Positions 37,641 through 46,743 are shown, counted from the stretch's first letter. The stretch is DNA of 64,000 bases from Paraburkholderia fungorum (GCF_003610895.1 NZ_MCAS01000003.1:1-64000); one strand, 5' to 3'. Numbers and translations are program-made. Notes: a model not told the origin generated them from the sequence alone.

Positions 37641-38782
37641 CGCGGCGCGCCTCCGTCGGGTCGCACCGCCATGCCGTCCTTCAACTCATAGTTGCCGCTG
37701 ACGACGAGACCTTGCGCGCCGTCGAGCGGGCCGTCCACACCGTAGCGCTCGCCGTTCTCGACCTGGATCGCCACCGCCACGCGGCGCGCCCTGTTTTGCG
37801 GCGTAATCTGGAACACGTACGCGCCCGTGCCGTCTTTCAGCACGGCGGCGCGCGGAACGATCCAATGCGTGCCGCTGCGCGTCGCGATATCGGCGCTGAC
37901 ACGCGTGCCGGGAATGAACGCGCTCTGTTCGAGCGGAACGTTTGCGCCGACGTTGACGAGCTGGCTTTGTTGATCGACCGATGCGCCGACCAGCACCACG
38001 CGGCCGTCCACCGCAGCCTTCGCGAGCGAGGTGGACAGGCCGTGCAGCGTGACCGTGTCGCCGGCATGGATAGCGGGGACGTCCGATGGCTCAACGCCAA
38101 GCATCACGTTTGCACGCGCATCGTGGCCGTTGCCGCTGGCCAGTTGCAGGATTGCTGCGCCGGCTTGCAGCTGATCGCCCTGTGCCGCCGAGATCTGCAG
38201 AACCACGCCGTCGAACGGTGCCGTGATGAGCTTGTTGCCGGATGCGACGCCCGTCTGGTTCTGCGCGGCGAGCGCTTGCTGCGCATCGTCGGCAGCCTTG
38301 CGGGCGGTGGCGAGTTGCGATTGCGTGGCGAGTCCGTTGTCGTACAGCGATTGCGTGCGTGTGAGTTCGCCTTGCGCCAGCGTCACGGCGCTTTTCGCCT
38401 GCGTGGCAGCGAGTGCGGCGGCAGGATCGGCTTGCACGACAAAAAGCGGCGCGCCGCGCATCACACGTTGGCCGGCCTGGACGCGCATCTGCACGATACG
38501 CGCGAGGTACGGCAGATTCACCGTGGTCAGGTTCGACGCGGACGCCGCGACGATGCCATATGCACGAACCGGTTGCGCAATGACGGCGCGCTGCGCCCGG
38601 ACGGTTTGCACGGATACGACGGCCTGGTCGGCTGCATCGCCGCCGGCCGGCGCATCGGCTGTATTGGCTGCGCTGGACGCACCAGCTGCATGAACGGCGG
38701 CGCTCGCCACCGCGAGACAGGCAAGCGCGCTCGCACAAGCGGCAATACGCGGCCGCCACGCCGAAAGTAGGCTATTTCGCAT
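37637..38782 (-). CDS. RND periplasmic adaptor (membrane fusion protein)
   Basis: A 381-residue adaptor with a signal sequence (LACLAVASAAVHA), a lipoyl/barrel-sandwich half (VNLPYLARIVQMRVQAGQRVMRG), a coiled-coil hairpin rich in Ala/Gln, the second lipoyl half (ITAPFDGVVLQI) and beta-barrel and membrane-proximal domains. ATG 38782 overlaps the outer-membrane factor gene by 11 bases. It bridges pump and outer-membrane channel. Confidence 0.9.
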   Translation of the reverse strand: MRNSLLSAWRPRIAACASALACLAVASAAVHAAGASSAANTADAPAGGDAADQAVVSVQTVRAQRAVIAQPVRAYGIVAASASNLTTVNLPYLARIVQMRVQAGQRVMRGAPLFVVQADPAAALAATQAKSAVTLAQGELTRTQSLYDNGLATQSQLATARKAADDAQQALAAQNQTGVASGNKLITAPFDGVVLQISAAQGDQLQAGAAILQLASGNGHDARANVMLGVEPSDVPAIHAGDTVTLHGLSTSLAKAAVDGRVVLVGASVDQQSQLVNVGANVPLEQSAFIPGTRVSADIATRSGTHWIVPRAAVLKDGTGAYVFQITPQNRARRVAVAIQVENGERYGVDGPLDGAQGLVVSGNYELKDGMAVRPDGGAPR

Positions 38783-40250
38783 GAGTTCCGGTAAAGGATT
38801 GATCTGAGGAAAAGGCGTCGGGGATCGCGCTGCCCAGCAGCACCTGCAAGCCGACGCGTTGTTCGGCGAGCGATTCGCGCAGCGTGGCCACGTCGACACG
38901 TTTGGTGAGCGCCGCGCTTTGCGCATCGGTGTAGGCGCCGAGCGCGAGATTGTGCTGCGCGTAGGCCGCGGCCGCGTGCTGCGCGGCGAGCTCGGCGTCG
39001 GGCAACGCAGCCTCGGTCTGTTGCAGCTGCCGCGCGAGAATCACGCTGTCCGCGCGCAAATGAGCGACATCGGCATAAGCCTGGTTCAGGCGCGATTGAT
39101 ACTCGTCGCGCAGGCGTTGACGCGTTGCTTTTTCGATCGCGACATTGCCCTGATTACGGTTGAAGATCGGCAGGCTCAGATTGATCTGGAAGCCGCTGGT
39201 GTAGATGTTCGACGTATCTCGCGCTCGCACGAAACCCACGGAGAGGCTCGGGAACTGGCTGAGAATCGCCGCGCGATATTTCTGCTCCTGCGCCTCATAG
39301 CCCGCTTGCAGCGCAATCAGATCCGGGCGTCGCTGTGCGAGTTTCGCAAGCGCGGCATCGAGCGTTGCGTCGGGTAAGTCGGTCGTGTCTTCGCTGCCGG
39401 CAAGTGGCAGTTGCACGTCGGGCGCGAGGCCGAGCAGCGCGTTCAGATCGTGATGAGTCTGTTCCGCGGCCCGTTCGGCATCGGTATATTGCTTGCGTGC
39501 GTCGCTGTAGGCGGTGAGCGCGGCGCTCAGTGTGTCGTCGGTCAGATTGCCGTCGCGGCGTGCCTGCGCCATGCGTTCGTAGCGCGTGCGCGTGAGATCG
39601 CGCTGCTGTTGCAGCAAGGGCAGCGTGTCCTGCTGGAAGCGCGCCTTGATAAACAACTGCCGCGCCTGGGCGACGATCTGCCATTCCTGCCACAGCAGGC
39701 CGAGATCGGTTTTGGCGACCGTCGCGTCGGCGGATTGCCGGTTCGCGCTGCGCAGCACGATCGCCATCACGTCGATGCTCAGACCGTAATTGAACGCGCG
39801 CGTGGTGCCGGCCGCGCCCGGGTAATCGCTCGAGACGCTCAGTTGCGGGTCGGGCAGCAGTCCGGCTGAATAGGCCTGTGCGCGGGCGATGCCGAGATCG
39901 TCGCGGGTCAGTTTCAGGTCTGGATTGTTCGCCACCGCAAGCATCGCGACTTCGTCGATATCGAGTCCGTCGGAGGGGTCGAAACGATGCGCGGCCAACT
40001 CGGGCAACGGCATGGTGGACGGATCGATCTGGATGCGTTCGAGCGCGCGCGCGGAGGTCGACGTATCTTGCGGCGCGAGCGGCTCGCGGTGATACCACGC
40101 GCACCCGCCAAGCAGCATCGCGCAGAGCGGCACCAGCGCGCGCAACCGTGCTGCGGGAATAGCCGTGAACGAGGCGGCTGCCGAGGCTGCTTGTCGTGTT
40201 GCTGAACCAGCGGCCGAAATGGCTGTTGCAGCGGCGTTGAAAACGGGCAA
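38772..40250 (-). CDS. Outer-membrane efflux lipoprotein (TolC/NodT family)
   Basis: A 492-residue outer-membrane factor. A leader ends in a lipobox MLLGGC, so it is probably lipidated as in NodT/OprM. Two repeated TolC halves follow, each with long Gln/Ala-rich helices (EWQIVAQARQLFIKARFQQ and LRADSVILARQLQQTE). TTG 40250 is chosen because AGGAGC precedes it by six bases; another TTG is at 40268. It is the first gene of the efflux operon, divergent from a two-component system across the hexamer array. Confidence 0.88.
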   Translation of the reverse strand: MPVFNAAATAISAAGSATRQAASAAASFTAIPAARLRALVPLCAMLLGGCAWYHREPLAPQDTSTSARALERIQIDPSTMPLPELAAHRFDPSDGLDIDEVAMLAVANNPDLKLTRDDLGIARAQAYSAGLLPDPQLSVSSDYPGAAGTTRAFNYGLSIDVMAIVLRSANRQSADATVAKTDLGLLWQEWQIVAQARQLFIKARFQQDTLPLLQQQRDLTRTRYERMAQARRDGNLTDDTLSAALTAYSDARKQYTDAERAAEQTHHDLNALLGLAPDVQLPLAGSEDTTDLPDATLDAALAKLAQRRPDLIALQAGYEAQEQKYRAAILSQFPSLSVGFVRARDTSNIYTSGFQINLSLPIFNRNQGNVAIEKATRQRLRDEYQSRLNQAYADVAHLRADSVILARQLQQTEAALPDAELAAQHAAAAYAQHNLALGAYTDAQSAALTKRVDVATLRESLAEQRVGLQVLLGSAIPDAFSSDQSFTGTHAK

Positions 40251-40327
40251 AATCCGGCTCCTGAACAAAGGGTGAGACAGCCGCGAACGAATGTCCCGGA
40301 ACAGGTGCCGATTCTGCGGATCGGGAG

Positions 40328-40421
40328 CTTAAGGCACGCTTAACGCAGATTTAAGCGTCCCATCAGCCTCCCTTCAGCGTCGCCTAAGCTTCCCCTAAGG
40401 AGGGCTTAAGGAAGCGTTAAG
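40328..40421. promoter_or_regulatory. Array of nine hexamers at exact 11-bp period
   Basis: Hexamers start at 40328, 40339, 40350, 40361, 40372, 40383, 40394, 40405 and 40416: CTTAAG, CTTAAC, TTTAAG, CATCAG, CTTCAG, CCTAAG, CCTAAG, CTTAAG, GTTAAG. Each is followed by five variable bases. The pattern is the OmpR/PmrA half-site repeated on one helix face, about four to five dimer sites. A GACAAT -10-like element lies at 40433-40438, 11 bases after the last hexamer, so the right end probably forms the promoter of the regulator gene at 40466; the left end faces the efflux operon. Confidence 0.75.
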
Positions 40422-40465
40422 CTAAGGGGCCGGACAATGCAGGCAAACTGGAGAGAGGAGAGGCC

Positions 40466-41125
40466 ATGCGTCTGCTACTCGTCGAAGACGACGACATGAT
40501 CGCGGAAACGGTATTGGGCGCGATGCGCCGTTCGGGCTACGCGATCGACTGGGCCGATGACGGCCGCGCGGCGGAACTGTCGCTGGGCAACGGCGTATAC
40601 GATCTCGTACTGCTCGATCTCGGCTTGCCGAAGAAGGACGGTATCGAAGTACTGAGCGCCTACCGCAGGAGCGGCGGCGCCGCGCCGGTGATCATCCTGA
40701 CCGCGCGGGACGCGGTCGAAGACCGGATTCGCGGCCTCGATGCGGGCGCGGACGATTACCTGATCAAACCCTTCGATCTCGACGAACTGGCCGCGCGGGT
40801 GCGCGCGCTATTGCGGCGGCGCACCGGCCAGAAGCAGCCCATCTACGCCCACGGCGAGCTCACGCTCGATCCCGCCGCGCACGAAGTCACCAAAGACGGC
40901 GTCGTATTGCCGCTCGTGCCGCGCGAGTTCGGCTTGTTGCAGGCGTTGATCGAAGAGCCCACGCGCGTGTTCACCAAGGCCGAGCTGGAGGAAAAGCTCT
41001 ACGGCTGGGGTGAGGAGGTGGGCAGTAACACCATCGAGGTGCACGTGCACAGCTTGCGGCGCAAGATCGGCGCGGAGCAGGTGGTGACCGTGCGCGGCGT
41101 GGGTTACCGTCTGAAGAGGTGCTGA
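40466..41125 (+). CDS. OmpR-family response regulator
   Basis: A 219-residue regulator: receiver with EDDD pocket, phospho-acceptor Asp in LVLLDLGLPKKDG (near residue 51), Lys in IKPFD; C-terminal winged helix with LVPREFGLLQALI and IEVHVHSLRRKIG. A purine-rich GGAGAGAGGAGAGG precedes the ATG. It is divergent from the efflux operon and probably controls it, and itself, through the 11-bp array. It resembles the regulator at 30913, which may recognise a related half-site. Confidence 0.92.
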   Translation: MRLLLVEDDDMIAETVLGAMRRSGYAIDWADDGRAAELSLGNGVYDLVLLDLGLPKKDGIEVLSAYRRSGGAAPVIILTARDAVEDRIRGLDAGADDYLIKPFDLDELAARVRALLRRRTGQKQPIYAHGELTLDPAAHEVTKDGVVLPLVPREFGLLQALIEEPTRVFTKAELEEKLYGWGEEVGSNTIEVHVHSLRRKIGAEQVVTVRGVGYRLKRC

Positions 41126-42489
41126 TGACGTCGATTCGCCGCTGGCTGCTCGGCTGGCTGATTTTCGGGCTGGCCGCGGCCTCGGGCGTGGCCGCCTTCG
41201 GCATATTTCACACTGCGCGCGAAGAAGCGAGCGAACTGTTCGACTACGAATTGCGCACGATAGCGCTATCGCTGCCGTCGAGTCTGGCCGGCACGGGCGA
41301 CGGCGAGCATCGCAGCCCCGACCTGGGCGATCTGGCCGACGATCGGGTCGTGATCGAAATCTGGGACCGTTCCGGCACGCTCATTTATCACTCGAGGCAG
41401 GCGCCGGTATTCGCACGCCTGCCTGAGGGCTTCAGCACGGTCGAGCACGGCGAGAGTCATTGGCGCGCGTTCGGCGTGCAGCAGCGCGAGCGCTATATCC
41501 AGGTTGCGCAGCCGATCTCCGTGCGCGAGGACCTTGCGCTGCAACTGGCGCTGCATACGCTGTGGCCGCTCGCCGTGCTGGTGCCGGTGACGATCCTGCT
41601 GGTGCTGCTGGTGGTGGCAAGAGGGCTCGCGCCGCTCGGCGGGCTGACGCGCGCGCTCACCACCCGCTCGCTCGATTCACTGGAGCCGTTGCGTCTGGAC
41701 GGCAGCGTGCCGGTCGAAATCAAACCGCTGGTGGGCTCACTCAACGATCTGCTGCAGCGCCTCTACGTCGCTTCGCAGGCGCAGCGCACGTTTATCGCCG
41801 ACGCCGCGCATGAATTGCGCTCGCCGCTTGCCGCATTGAAGCTGCAACTGCAGGCGGCTGCCCGCGACGGTTCGTTAAAGGGCGAGGGACAAACGCTGGA
41901 GCGCGTCGAGGAGAGGGTCAACCGGATCATTCATCTGGTGCAGCAATTGTTGGCGCTCGCGCGCGAAGACGCGCATCCCGTGACGTCGATGGTGCCGGTG
42001 AGCCTGCGCCGGATCGGCGAGCAGGCGGTGGGGGATTTGTCGCTGCTGGCGGAATCGGCGGAAATCGATCTCGGGCTCGAATGTGAAGATGCTCGCGCCG
42101 GCTACGACACGTACACGGTGCTGGCGGAACCGCATGGCATGAGCGTGTTGCTGGGCAATCTGATCAATAACGCGATCCGGCACACGCCGCCAGGTGGCCG
42201 TGTGGACGTGATTCTGAAGCGCGCGGGCGAGCGTGTGGGGTTCGATGTGGTCGATAGCGGCTCGGGGATACCGGAGGCCGAAATCGAGCGGGTTTTCGAT
42301 CGCTTCTATCGAGGGGAGGACGCCCAGGGCGAGGGCAGTGGGCTTGGTCTCGCGATCGTGGCGCGGATCGCCGCGCGGCATCAGCTTGGACTTTCCCTAC
42401 GCAATAACGTAGGGCGGCCTGGCCTGTGCGTGTCGGTTTCTGGGCTGGCGGCGCACGAGCCCGTAGCGTCAGTTGCGGTCAAAAGCTGA
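41125..42489 (+). CDS. Two-component sensor histidine kinase
   Basis: A 454-residue inner-membrane sensor. Hydrophobic segments at about 8-28 and 145-168 enclose a periplasmic domain with FDYELRTIALSLP. HAMP-like segment, H-box ADAAHELRSPLAA, N-box LLGNLINNAIRHTP, and G-boxes DSGSGIP and GSGLGLAI follow. The ATG overlaps the regulator stop (TGATG). It is the cognate partner of the preceding regulator. Confidence 0.92.
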   Translation: MTSIRRWLLGWLIFGLAAASGVAAFGIFHTAREEASELFDYELRTIALSLPSSLAGTGDGEHRSPDLGDLADDRVVIEIWDRSGTLIYHSRQAPVFARLPEGFSTVEHGESHWRAFGVQQRERYIQVAQPISVREDLALQLALHTLWPLAVLVPVTILLVLLVVARGLAPLGGLTRALTTRSLDSLEPLRLDGSVPVEIKPLVGSLNDLLQRLYVASQAQRTFIADAAHELRSPLAALKLQLQAAARDGSLKGEGQTLERVEERVNRIIHLVQQLLALAREDAHPVTSMVPVSLRRIGEQAVGDLSLLAESAEIDLGLECEDARAGYDTYTVLAEPHGMSVLLGNLINNAIRHTPPGGRVDVILKRAGERVGFDVVDSGSGIPEAEIERVFDRFYRGEDAQGEGSGLGLAIVARIAARHQLGLSLRNNVGRPGLCVSVSGLAAHEPVASVAVKS

Positions 42490-42585
42490 TTGTTTGCCGC
42501 CACTGGCGTGCAACGCTTCGCCGGCTGTCGGGACCGGGGTGCAACACGCTGCTACAATCCCCTCTTTCTCGATTGATTGTGCGCT

Positions 42586-43347
42586 ATGGGTTTCGAACAA
42601 CTTGCTGAACTGAAGAAGCAACTGGCTGCGGCACGCGCCGAAGCTGCGCCCGCTGTCAAGCCGGTCGCCAAGCCGGTCGCCAAGCCGGTTGCGAAGCCCG
42701 GCGCGAAGCCTGCTCGCAAGCCGTCGTCGCCGCGCCGCGGCGCGCCCGCTCACAAGCCGGCAGCCGATGCAAAGCCCGCGGCTGACGCCAGGCCCGCGGC
42801 CGACGCGAGGCCGGTGGACCCGGTGGTGAAATCGATCGGCAGACTGCAAAAGCGTTTCCCCAACGTGTTCCCGAAGAACCCGGCGCCCAAGCTCCCGCTC
42901 AAGGTCGGCATCTTCGAGGACCTCGTGGTTCACGCGAAGGAGTTGTCGCTGAGCGAAGCGGAATTGCGCGACGCGATCAAGACGTGGTGCCGTGGCAGCC
43001 GTTACTGGAAGTGCCTGGTCGAAGGCGCCGCGCGGATCGATCTGACGGGCGGTGAAGCCGGCAAGGTGACGGCGCAGGAAGCGGCCGGCGCGCAGCGTCT
43101 GCAGGCGCATCGTGCAGGCAGGGGCGCGGCGAAAGCAGCGGCTGCGTCGGCAGAAACGTCGGCCGATGCCTCTGTCGCAGCGGCTTCTTCCGATACGGCA
43201 GCGCAAGCCGCGGCTGCTCCGGAAGCTGACGCGCAAAGCCCGCAGCCGGCCACGTCGACGGACACCCCGGCCGTCGAGCTGGCAACACCGTTGGCAAGCC
43301 CGTCGGCAACACCGCCGGCAGCACCTTCGGCCTCCACCGAAGCGTAA
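42586..43347 (+). CDS. ProQ/FinO-domain RNA-binding protein
   Basis: Likely RNA chaperone for small RNAs and 3' ends. The 253-residue protein has a basic, low-complexity N-terminal arm (KPVAK-type repeats, residues ~25-45), a ProQ/FinO core (IGRLQKRFPNVFPKNPAPKL split over the helix, then LKVGIFEDL, LRDAIKTWCRGSRYW) and a long Ala/Ser/Pro/Thr-rich disordered C-tail. The arm and tail are repetitive at DNA level, which suggests variable length between strains. A TACAAT -10 element at 42553-42558 puts the transcript start close to the ATG. The convergent gene ends 18 bases away. Confidence 0.87.
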   Translation: MGFEQLAELKKQLAAARAEAAPAVKPVAKPVAKPVAKPGAKPARKPSSPRRGAPAHKPAADAKPAADARPAADARPVDPVVKSIGRLQKRFPNVFPKNPAPKLPLKVGIFEDLVVHAKELSLSEAELRDAIKTWCRGSRYWKCLVEGAARIDLTGGEAGKVTAQEAAGAQRLQAHRAGRGAAKAAAASAETSADASVAAASSDTAAQAAAAPEADAQSPQPATSTDTPAVELATPLASPSATPPAAPSASTEA

Positions 43348-43365
43348 AGAAACCCGCCGCCCCGG

Positions 43366-44721
43366 CTAGGGGCGGCCGTCTTGTGCCGCCGTCAGCCGGC
43401 TGCGCACAAAGCCGACATGCTCGCGCAGCACATAGAACGCGTCAGCATATGCAAGCGGCATACGCAAGCGGTTAAGCGATGCCTCGATATCGTCGAGTTC
43501 CACGAAAAGCCGCTTGCGCTCCTCCTCGGTCGAGTCGGCGAGTGCATCGCGTTCGATCGCGATCAGCGCCCCGTAATAACGATAAATGCGCGAGCGAATC
43601 CGCCACCGGTAGAGCGCCGGAATCAGCCGCATTGCGGGAAACAGCAGCACCGCCATCGGCAATAGCAGCACCAGCGTGCGATCGCCGATGCTTGCGAGCC
43701 AGAACGGCAGGGTGCGATATAGAAAACTCTTGCCGGTCTTGTAGTAGCGCTGCGCGTCTTCACTGATCTGATATTCATGGGCAACCGGGCTCGGGAATTC
43801 GCCGGCGTGCTGCAGCAGCCCCGGCATGCCGTGCACCTCCTGCGCGGCCTCGATCAACAGGTCGGAAATGGCCGGATGCAGATCGCTGCGCGCCACGAGT
43901 TCGGCCGTCGGGCTGATCAGATGAATCGTGTCGGGCGGAATTTTGCGCTTGAGATCCAGCACGCCGGGCGGCAAGTCGATCTCGTCGAGATAGGGAAAGA
44001 GACGCGTATAGGCGCTCGCCTCGTCGAAATTCATCACGGAGATGCCCGGCACTTTCAGGAGCCGCAGCATCAGGCCGCGCGTGGCCGAATCGCCGTTCAG
44101 GATCGCCGCGTCGACCTCGCCCGCCACGAGTTGCGTCGCGGCCTGCATGCCGTCGCTCGGTACCAGCACCGTGTCGCCGCCCGGCGCAATGCCGTTTGCT
44201 TCCAGCAGTTTGAGCGAGAGCAGGCGCGTGCCGCTGCCTTCGCGGCCGATGGCAATCCGTTTGCCTTCCAGTTCTGAAAGCTCGCTCAGGCCCGTGCCGC
44301 GATAGAACACCACCACGGGAACATAAAACACGCTGCCGAGAGACATGAGCGACGATGTATCGAGCCCGTCGGCCACGCCGCCTTGCACGAGTGCGAGATC
44401 GACATGCTGTTTCGGATCCAGCAGCCGACGCAGGTTCTGCACCGAGCCATCGGATTCCAGCACCTTCAGCGTGATGCCGTTGCGGGCGAGGATCTTCCTG
44501 TACTGATTCGCGGTGACGAGGAACGAGCTGTCGTGCGGACCCGCGCTCATCGTGATGGTTTTCGGTGGCGCCGGATCGACCAGCCAGACGACCAGGGTGA
44601 CCATCAGCACGACAAGCGCGGCCACGGCGATGTAAGTCACGGTGTGATCGCGCCATTCCGCATGCGCGGGGTCGCCCGCCAGATGCGGGAGGCGTGGGCG
44701 ATGCGGGCGATGCACTTTCAT
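43366..44721 (-). CDS. TAXI-family TRAP solute-receptor protein with membrane anchors
   Basis: A 451-residue protein. An N-terminal helix (YIAVAALVVLMVTLVVWLV) anchors a TAXI/NMT1-like ligand domain: ITMSAGPHDSSF, DLALVQGGVADGL, GREGSGTRLLSLKLLEANGI, NGDSATRGL. A second hydrophobic segment (LVLLLPMAVLLFPAMRLIPAL) is followed by a cytoplasmic helical tail. Usual TRAP partners (DctM-type membrane subunits) are absent, so this may be a sensor or an orphan receptor. GGAGT precedes ATG 44721; longer upstream frames are unsupported. Confidence 0.85.
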   Translation of the reverse strand: MKVHRPHRPRLPHLAGDPAHAEWRDHTVTYIAVAALVVLMVTLVVWLVDPAPPKTITMSAGPHDSSFLVTANQYRKILARNGITLKVLESDGSVQNLRRLLDPKQHVDLALVQGGVADGLDTSSLMSLGSVFYVPVVVFYRGTGLSELSELEGKRIAIGREGSGTRLLSLKLLEANGIAPGGDTVLVPSDGMQAATQLVAGEVDAAILNGDSATRGLMLRLLKVPGISVMNFDEASAYTRLFPYLDEIDLPPGVLDLKRKIPPDTIHLISPTAELVARSDLHPAISDLLIEAAQEVHGMPGLLQHAGEFPSPVAHEYQISEDAQRYYKTGKSFLYRTLPFWLASIGDRTLVLLLPMAVLLFPAMRLIPALYRWRIRSRIYRYYGALIAIERDALADSTEEERKRLFVELDDIEASLNRLRMPLAYADAFYVLREHVGFVRSRLTAAQDGRP

Positions 44722-44852
44722 GGACACTCCGTTCTCGAAGCGGGGATGAGGCATTGTCCGCATTCTCCACGCATTGTCCATTGCCTCGCCAAGGCACACG
44801 ATAGGCCATGGCATAATCCACGGCAGTTTCCAATCGTGTCGCCGGGCGCATC

Positions 44853-45332
44853 TTGAGTCGTTCCTATCAGAAGATCGGCAGTTGGCTGGGATTGTTGGCG
44901 ATCCTGATGGCCACGCTCGCGCCCACGATCTCGCATTCGCTCGCCGCTCGCAGCGGCGACGAAAGCGAAATGCAAGGCGCGCGCTGTCCAATGCCTTCGA
45001 TGCCTTCGATGCCTTCAATGGCTTCCGCGCCGGCGATGGAGTCCATGGATTCCATGGATTCCATGGCGTCGATGTCCGCCATGCCCGCAATGCAGCACGA
45101 CGCATCGAACCCCGCCACCGGCAAGCACGCCCAGCACACGGTGATGTCCGACGGTGACGCCTGCGGCTACTGCAGCCTGCTTGCTCATATGCCCGTGGTG
45201 CCGAGCGTCGAGGCACTGTTCTCCGTCACCGTGCGCGCGTTGCAGCACACCGTCGCCACACGCTTCGAGAGCGTCGAGCGCGTCGAGCCGCTCACCTTTG
45301 CGCAGCCGCGCGCGCCACCGCTTACATCCTGA
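44853..45332 (+). CDS. DUF2946-like exported protein with Met-rich segment
   Basis: A 159-residue protein with a signal anchor (WLGLLAILMATLAPTISHSLA), a methionine-rich stretch of tandem MPS and MDS/MES triplets (about residues 46-80), His residues, and a CGYC motif typical of DUF2946-type proteins. Met- and His-rich exported proteins often bind copper(I), and the next two genes are an outer-membrane protein and CopC, so a copper role is inferred. The start is TTG 44853; no better start is seen. Confidence 0.72.
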   Translation: MSRSYQKIGSWLGLLAILMATLAPTISHSLAARSGDESEMQGARCPMPSMPSMPSMASAPAMESMDSMDSMASMSAMPAMQHDASNPATGKHAQHTVMSDGDACGYCSLLAHMPVVPSVEALFSVTVRALQHTVATRFESVERVEPLTFAQPRAPPLTS

Positions 45333-45435
45333 TTCGAGTCACATCGCTGCGATGCAACGACCGCATCGCGATGCCGTTGCACGTCCGTCTGTCGACGCGT
45401 GCCGGTATTGTCACGACCCATGAACAGGATGAACC

Positions 45436-46332
45436 ATGCAAACCCCAATCACGCGCAACGGGCTGCCGTTGCGCGCGGCGTCGCTCGCCGCGGCGGCCGC
45501 CGGCGTACTTCTGGTCGCGCCTTCTCTCGCCAGCGCCCATGCCATTGCAGGCGATCGCGTCTTTCCGTCGACGCTGGCCGTCGACGACCCCGGTGTCGGC
45601 GACGAAGCCAACCTGCAATACGGCCACGTGCGCGTGCCCGGCGACAACGGCGATCAAAGCATCAACACCTTCGATTTCGAATACGACAAGCTGATCACGC
45701 CGAGACTGGCGGTCTCCATCGACGGCACTTATACGATGCAGAACAATCCGAAGGCGCGTGGTTTCGACAATTTCGGCGTCGGCTTGAAGTACCTGCTGTA
45801 TGTCAACGACGAACACGAGTTCATGACCTCGGTCGGCGTGAATGCCGAACTCGGCGGCACCGGTAGCCGTGCGATCGCGGACAACTTCTCGACGATCTCG
45901 CCGACGGTCTATGCGGGCAAGGGCATGGGCGATCTGCCTGCGGCGCTCGCCTATCTGCGGCCGATCGCAATCACGGGTGAAGCCGGGCCGGCGCTGACCA
46001 CCGGCGCGGGACAGCCGAACGCGTTCAACTACGGCTTCACTGTGCAATACAGCTTGCCGTATCTGCAGCAGCACGTGCACGACCTCGGCTTGCCGCAGCC
46101 GTTGGCCAACGTCATTCCCTTGGTGGAGATACCGCTATCGAGGAGCCAGGGGCAGACAACCGGCACGGTCAATCCGGGGTTTATCTGGATCAATCGCTAT
46201 GGGCAGTTCGGTGTTGAAGCGCAAGTGCCGATCAATCGTGCGAGCGGCTCGCACGTGGGGATTCTGGTGCAGGCTCATGTCTTCTTCGACGACGTTGCGC
46301 CGACTACGATCGGCAAACCTCTCTTTCAGTAA
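45436..46332 (+). CDS. Outer-membrane beta-barrel-like protein, copper-associated
   Basis: A 298-residue exported protein with a signal peptide (AASLAAAAAGVLLVAPSLASA) and a body of alternating hydrophobic/polar strands (LQYGHVRVP, DFEYDKLITPRLAVSIDGTY, GVGLKYLLYV, YGFTVQYSL, QFGVEAQVPI), ending in a final strand with terminal F-Q. It resembles transporter-type barrels often found with copC/DUF2946 genes. The ligand is unknown. It lies 14 bases before copC. Confidence 0.68.
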   Translation: MQTPITRNGLPLRAASLAAAAAGVLLVAPSLASAHAIAGDRVFPSTLAVDDPGVGDEANLQYGHVRVPGDNGDQSINTFDFEYDKLITPRLAVSIDGTYTMQNNPKARGFDNFGVGLKYLLYVNDEHEFMTSVGVNAELGGTGSRAIADNFSTISPTVYAGKGMGDLPAALAYLRPIAITGEAGPALTTGAGQPNAFNYGFTVQYSLPYLQQHVHDLGLPQPLANVIPLVEIPLSRSQGQTTGTVNPGFIWINRYGQFGVEAQVPINRASGSHVGILVQAHVFFDDVAPTTIGKPLFQ

Positions 46333-46346
46333 AGCAGGAGCTGACG

Positions 46347-46727
46347 ATGAATAACGTTCTTCAAAACTGGATGCGGGTTACCGTGAAGTTGCCGGTGCTG
46401 ATTGCCGGGCTTGTTGTTGCAGGCGCCGCTTTTGCGCATGTGTTTCCGCAGAAGCAGGAGCCGGGAGCGGGTGCGACGGTGGCCTCGCCCGCGCAGGTCA
46501 GGATTGTCTTCGATGGACCGCTCGAGCCGGCCTTCAGTTCGCTCACGGTTACCGACGCGAGCGGCAAACAGGTCAACACGGAAAAGGCCGTGGTCGACGC
46601 GCATGAAGCGGCAGCGATCGCGGTGCCGCTGCCCGCACTGAGCGCTGGTCACTACACCGTGCACTGGGTAGCGGTCGCCTCCGATGGGCATCGCACGCAC
46701 GGGGATTATGCGTTCGATGTAAAGTAG
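46347..46727 (+). CDS. copC: Copper-resistance protein CopC
   Basis: Periplasmic copper-binding protein of 126 residues. The signal peptide ends in GAAFA, so the mature N-terminus is His (HVFPQKQEPGAG), the Cu(II) ligand of CopC. The C-terminal motif VASDGHRTHGDYAFDV supplies the second His. The usual partner CopD is not encoded nearby. CAGGAG precedes the ATG. It is the third gene of the copper-related group. Confidence 0.88.
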   Translation: MNNVLQNWMRVTVKLPVLIAGLVVAGAAFAHVFPQKQEPGAGATVASPAQVRIVFDGPLEPAFSSLTVTDASGKQVNTEKAVVDAHEAAAIAVPLPALSAGHYTVHWVAVASDGHRTHGDYAFDVK

Positions 46728-46743
46728 GCCGAAATAGTGACGT

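Noticed and set aside
40328..40421. Replication-origin iterons
   Set aside because: The repeats are OmpR-type half-sites between a regulator and an efflux operon; no replication gene or DnaA boxes are nearby.
42650..42720. Short tandem repeats as a CRISPR array
   Set aside because: The units are 12 bases, contiguous and in frame within the ProQ-domain gene.
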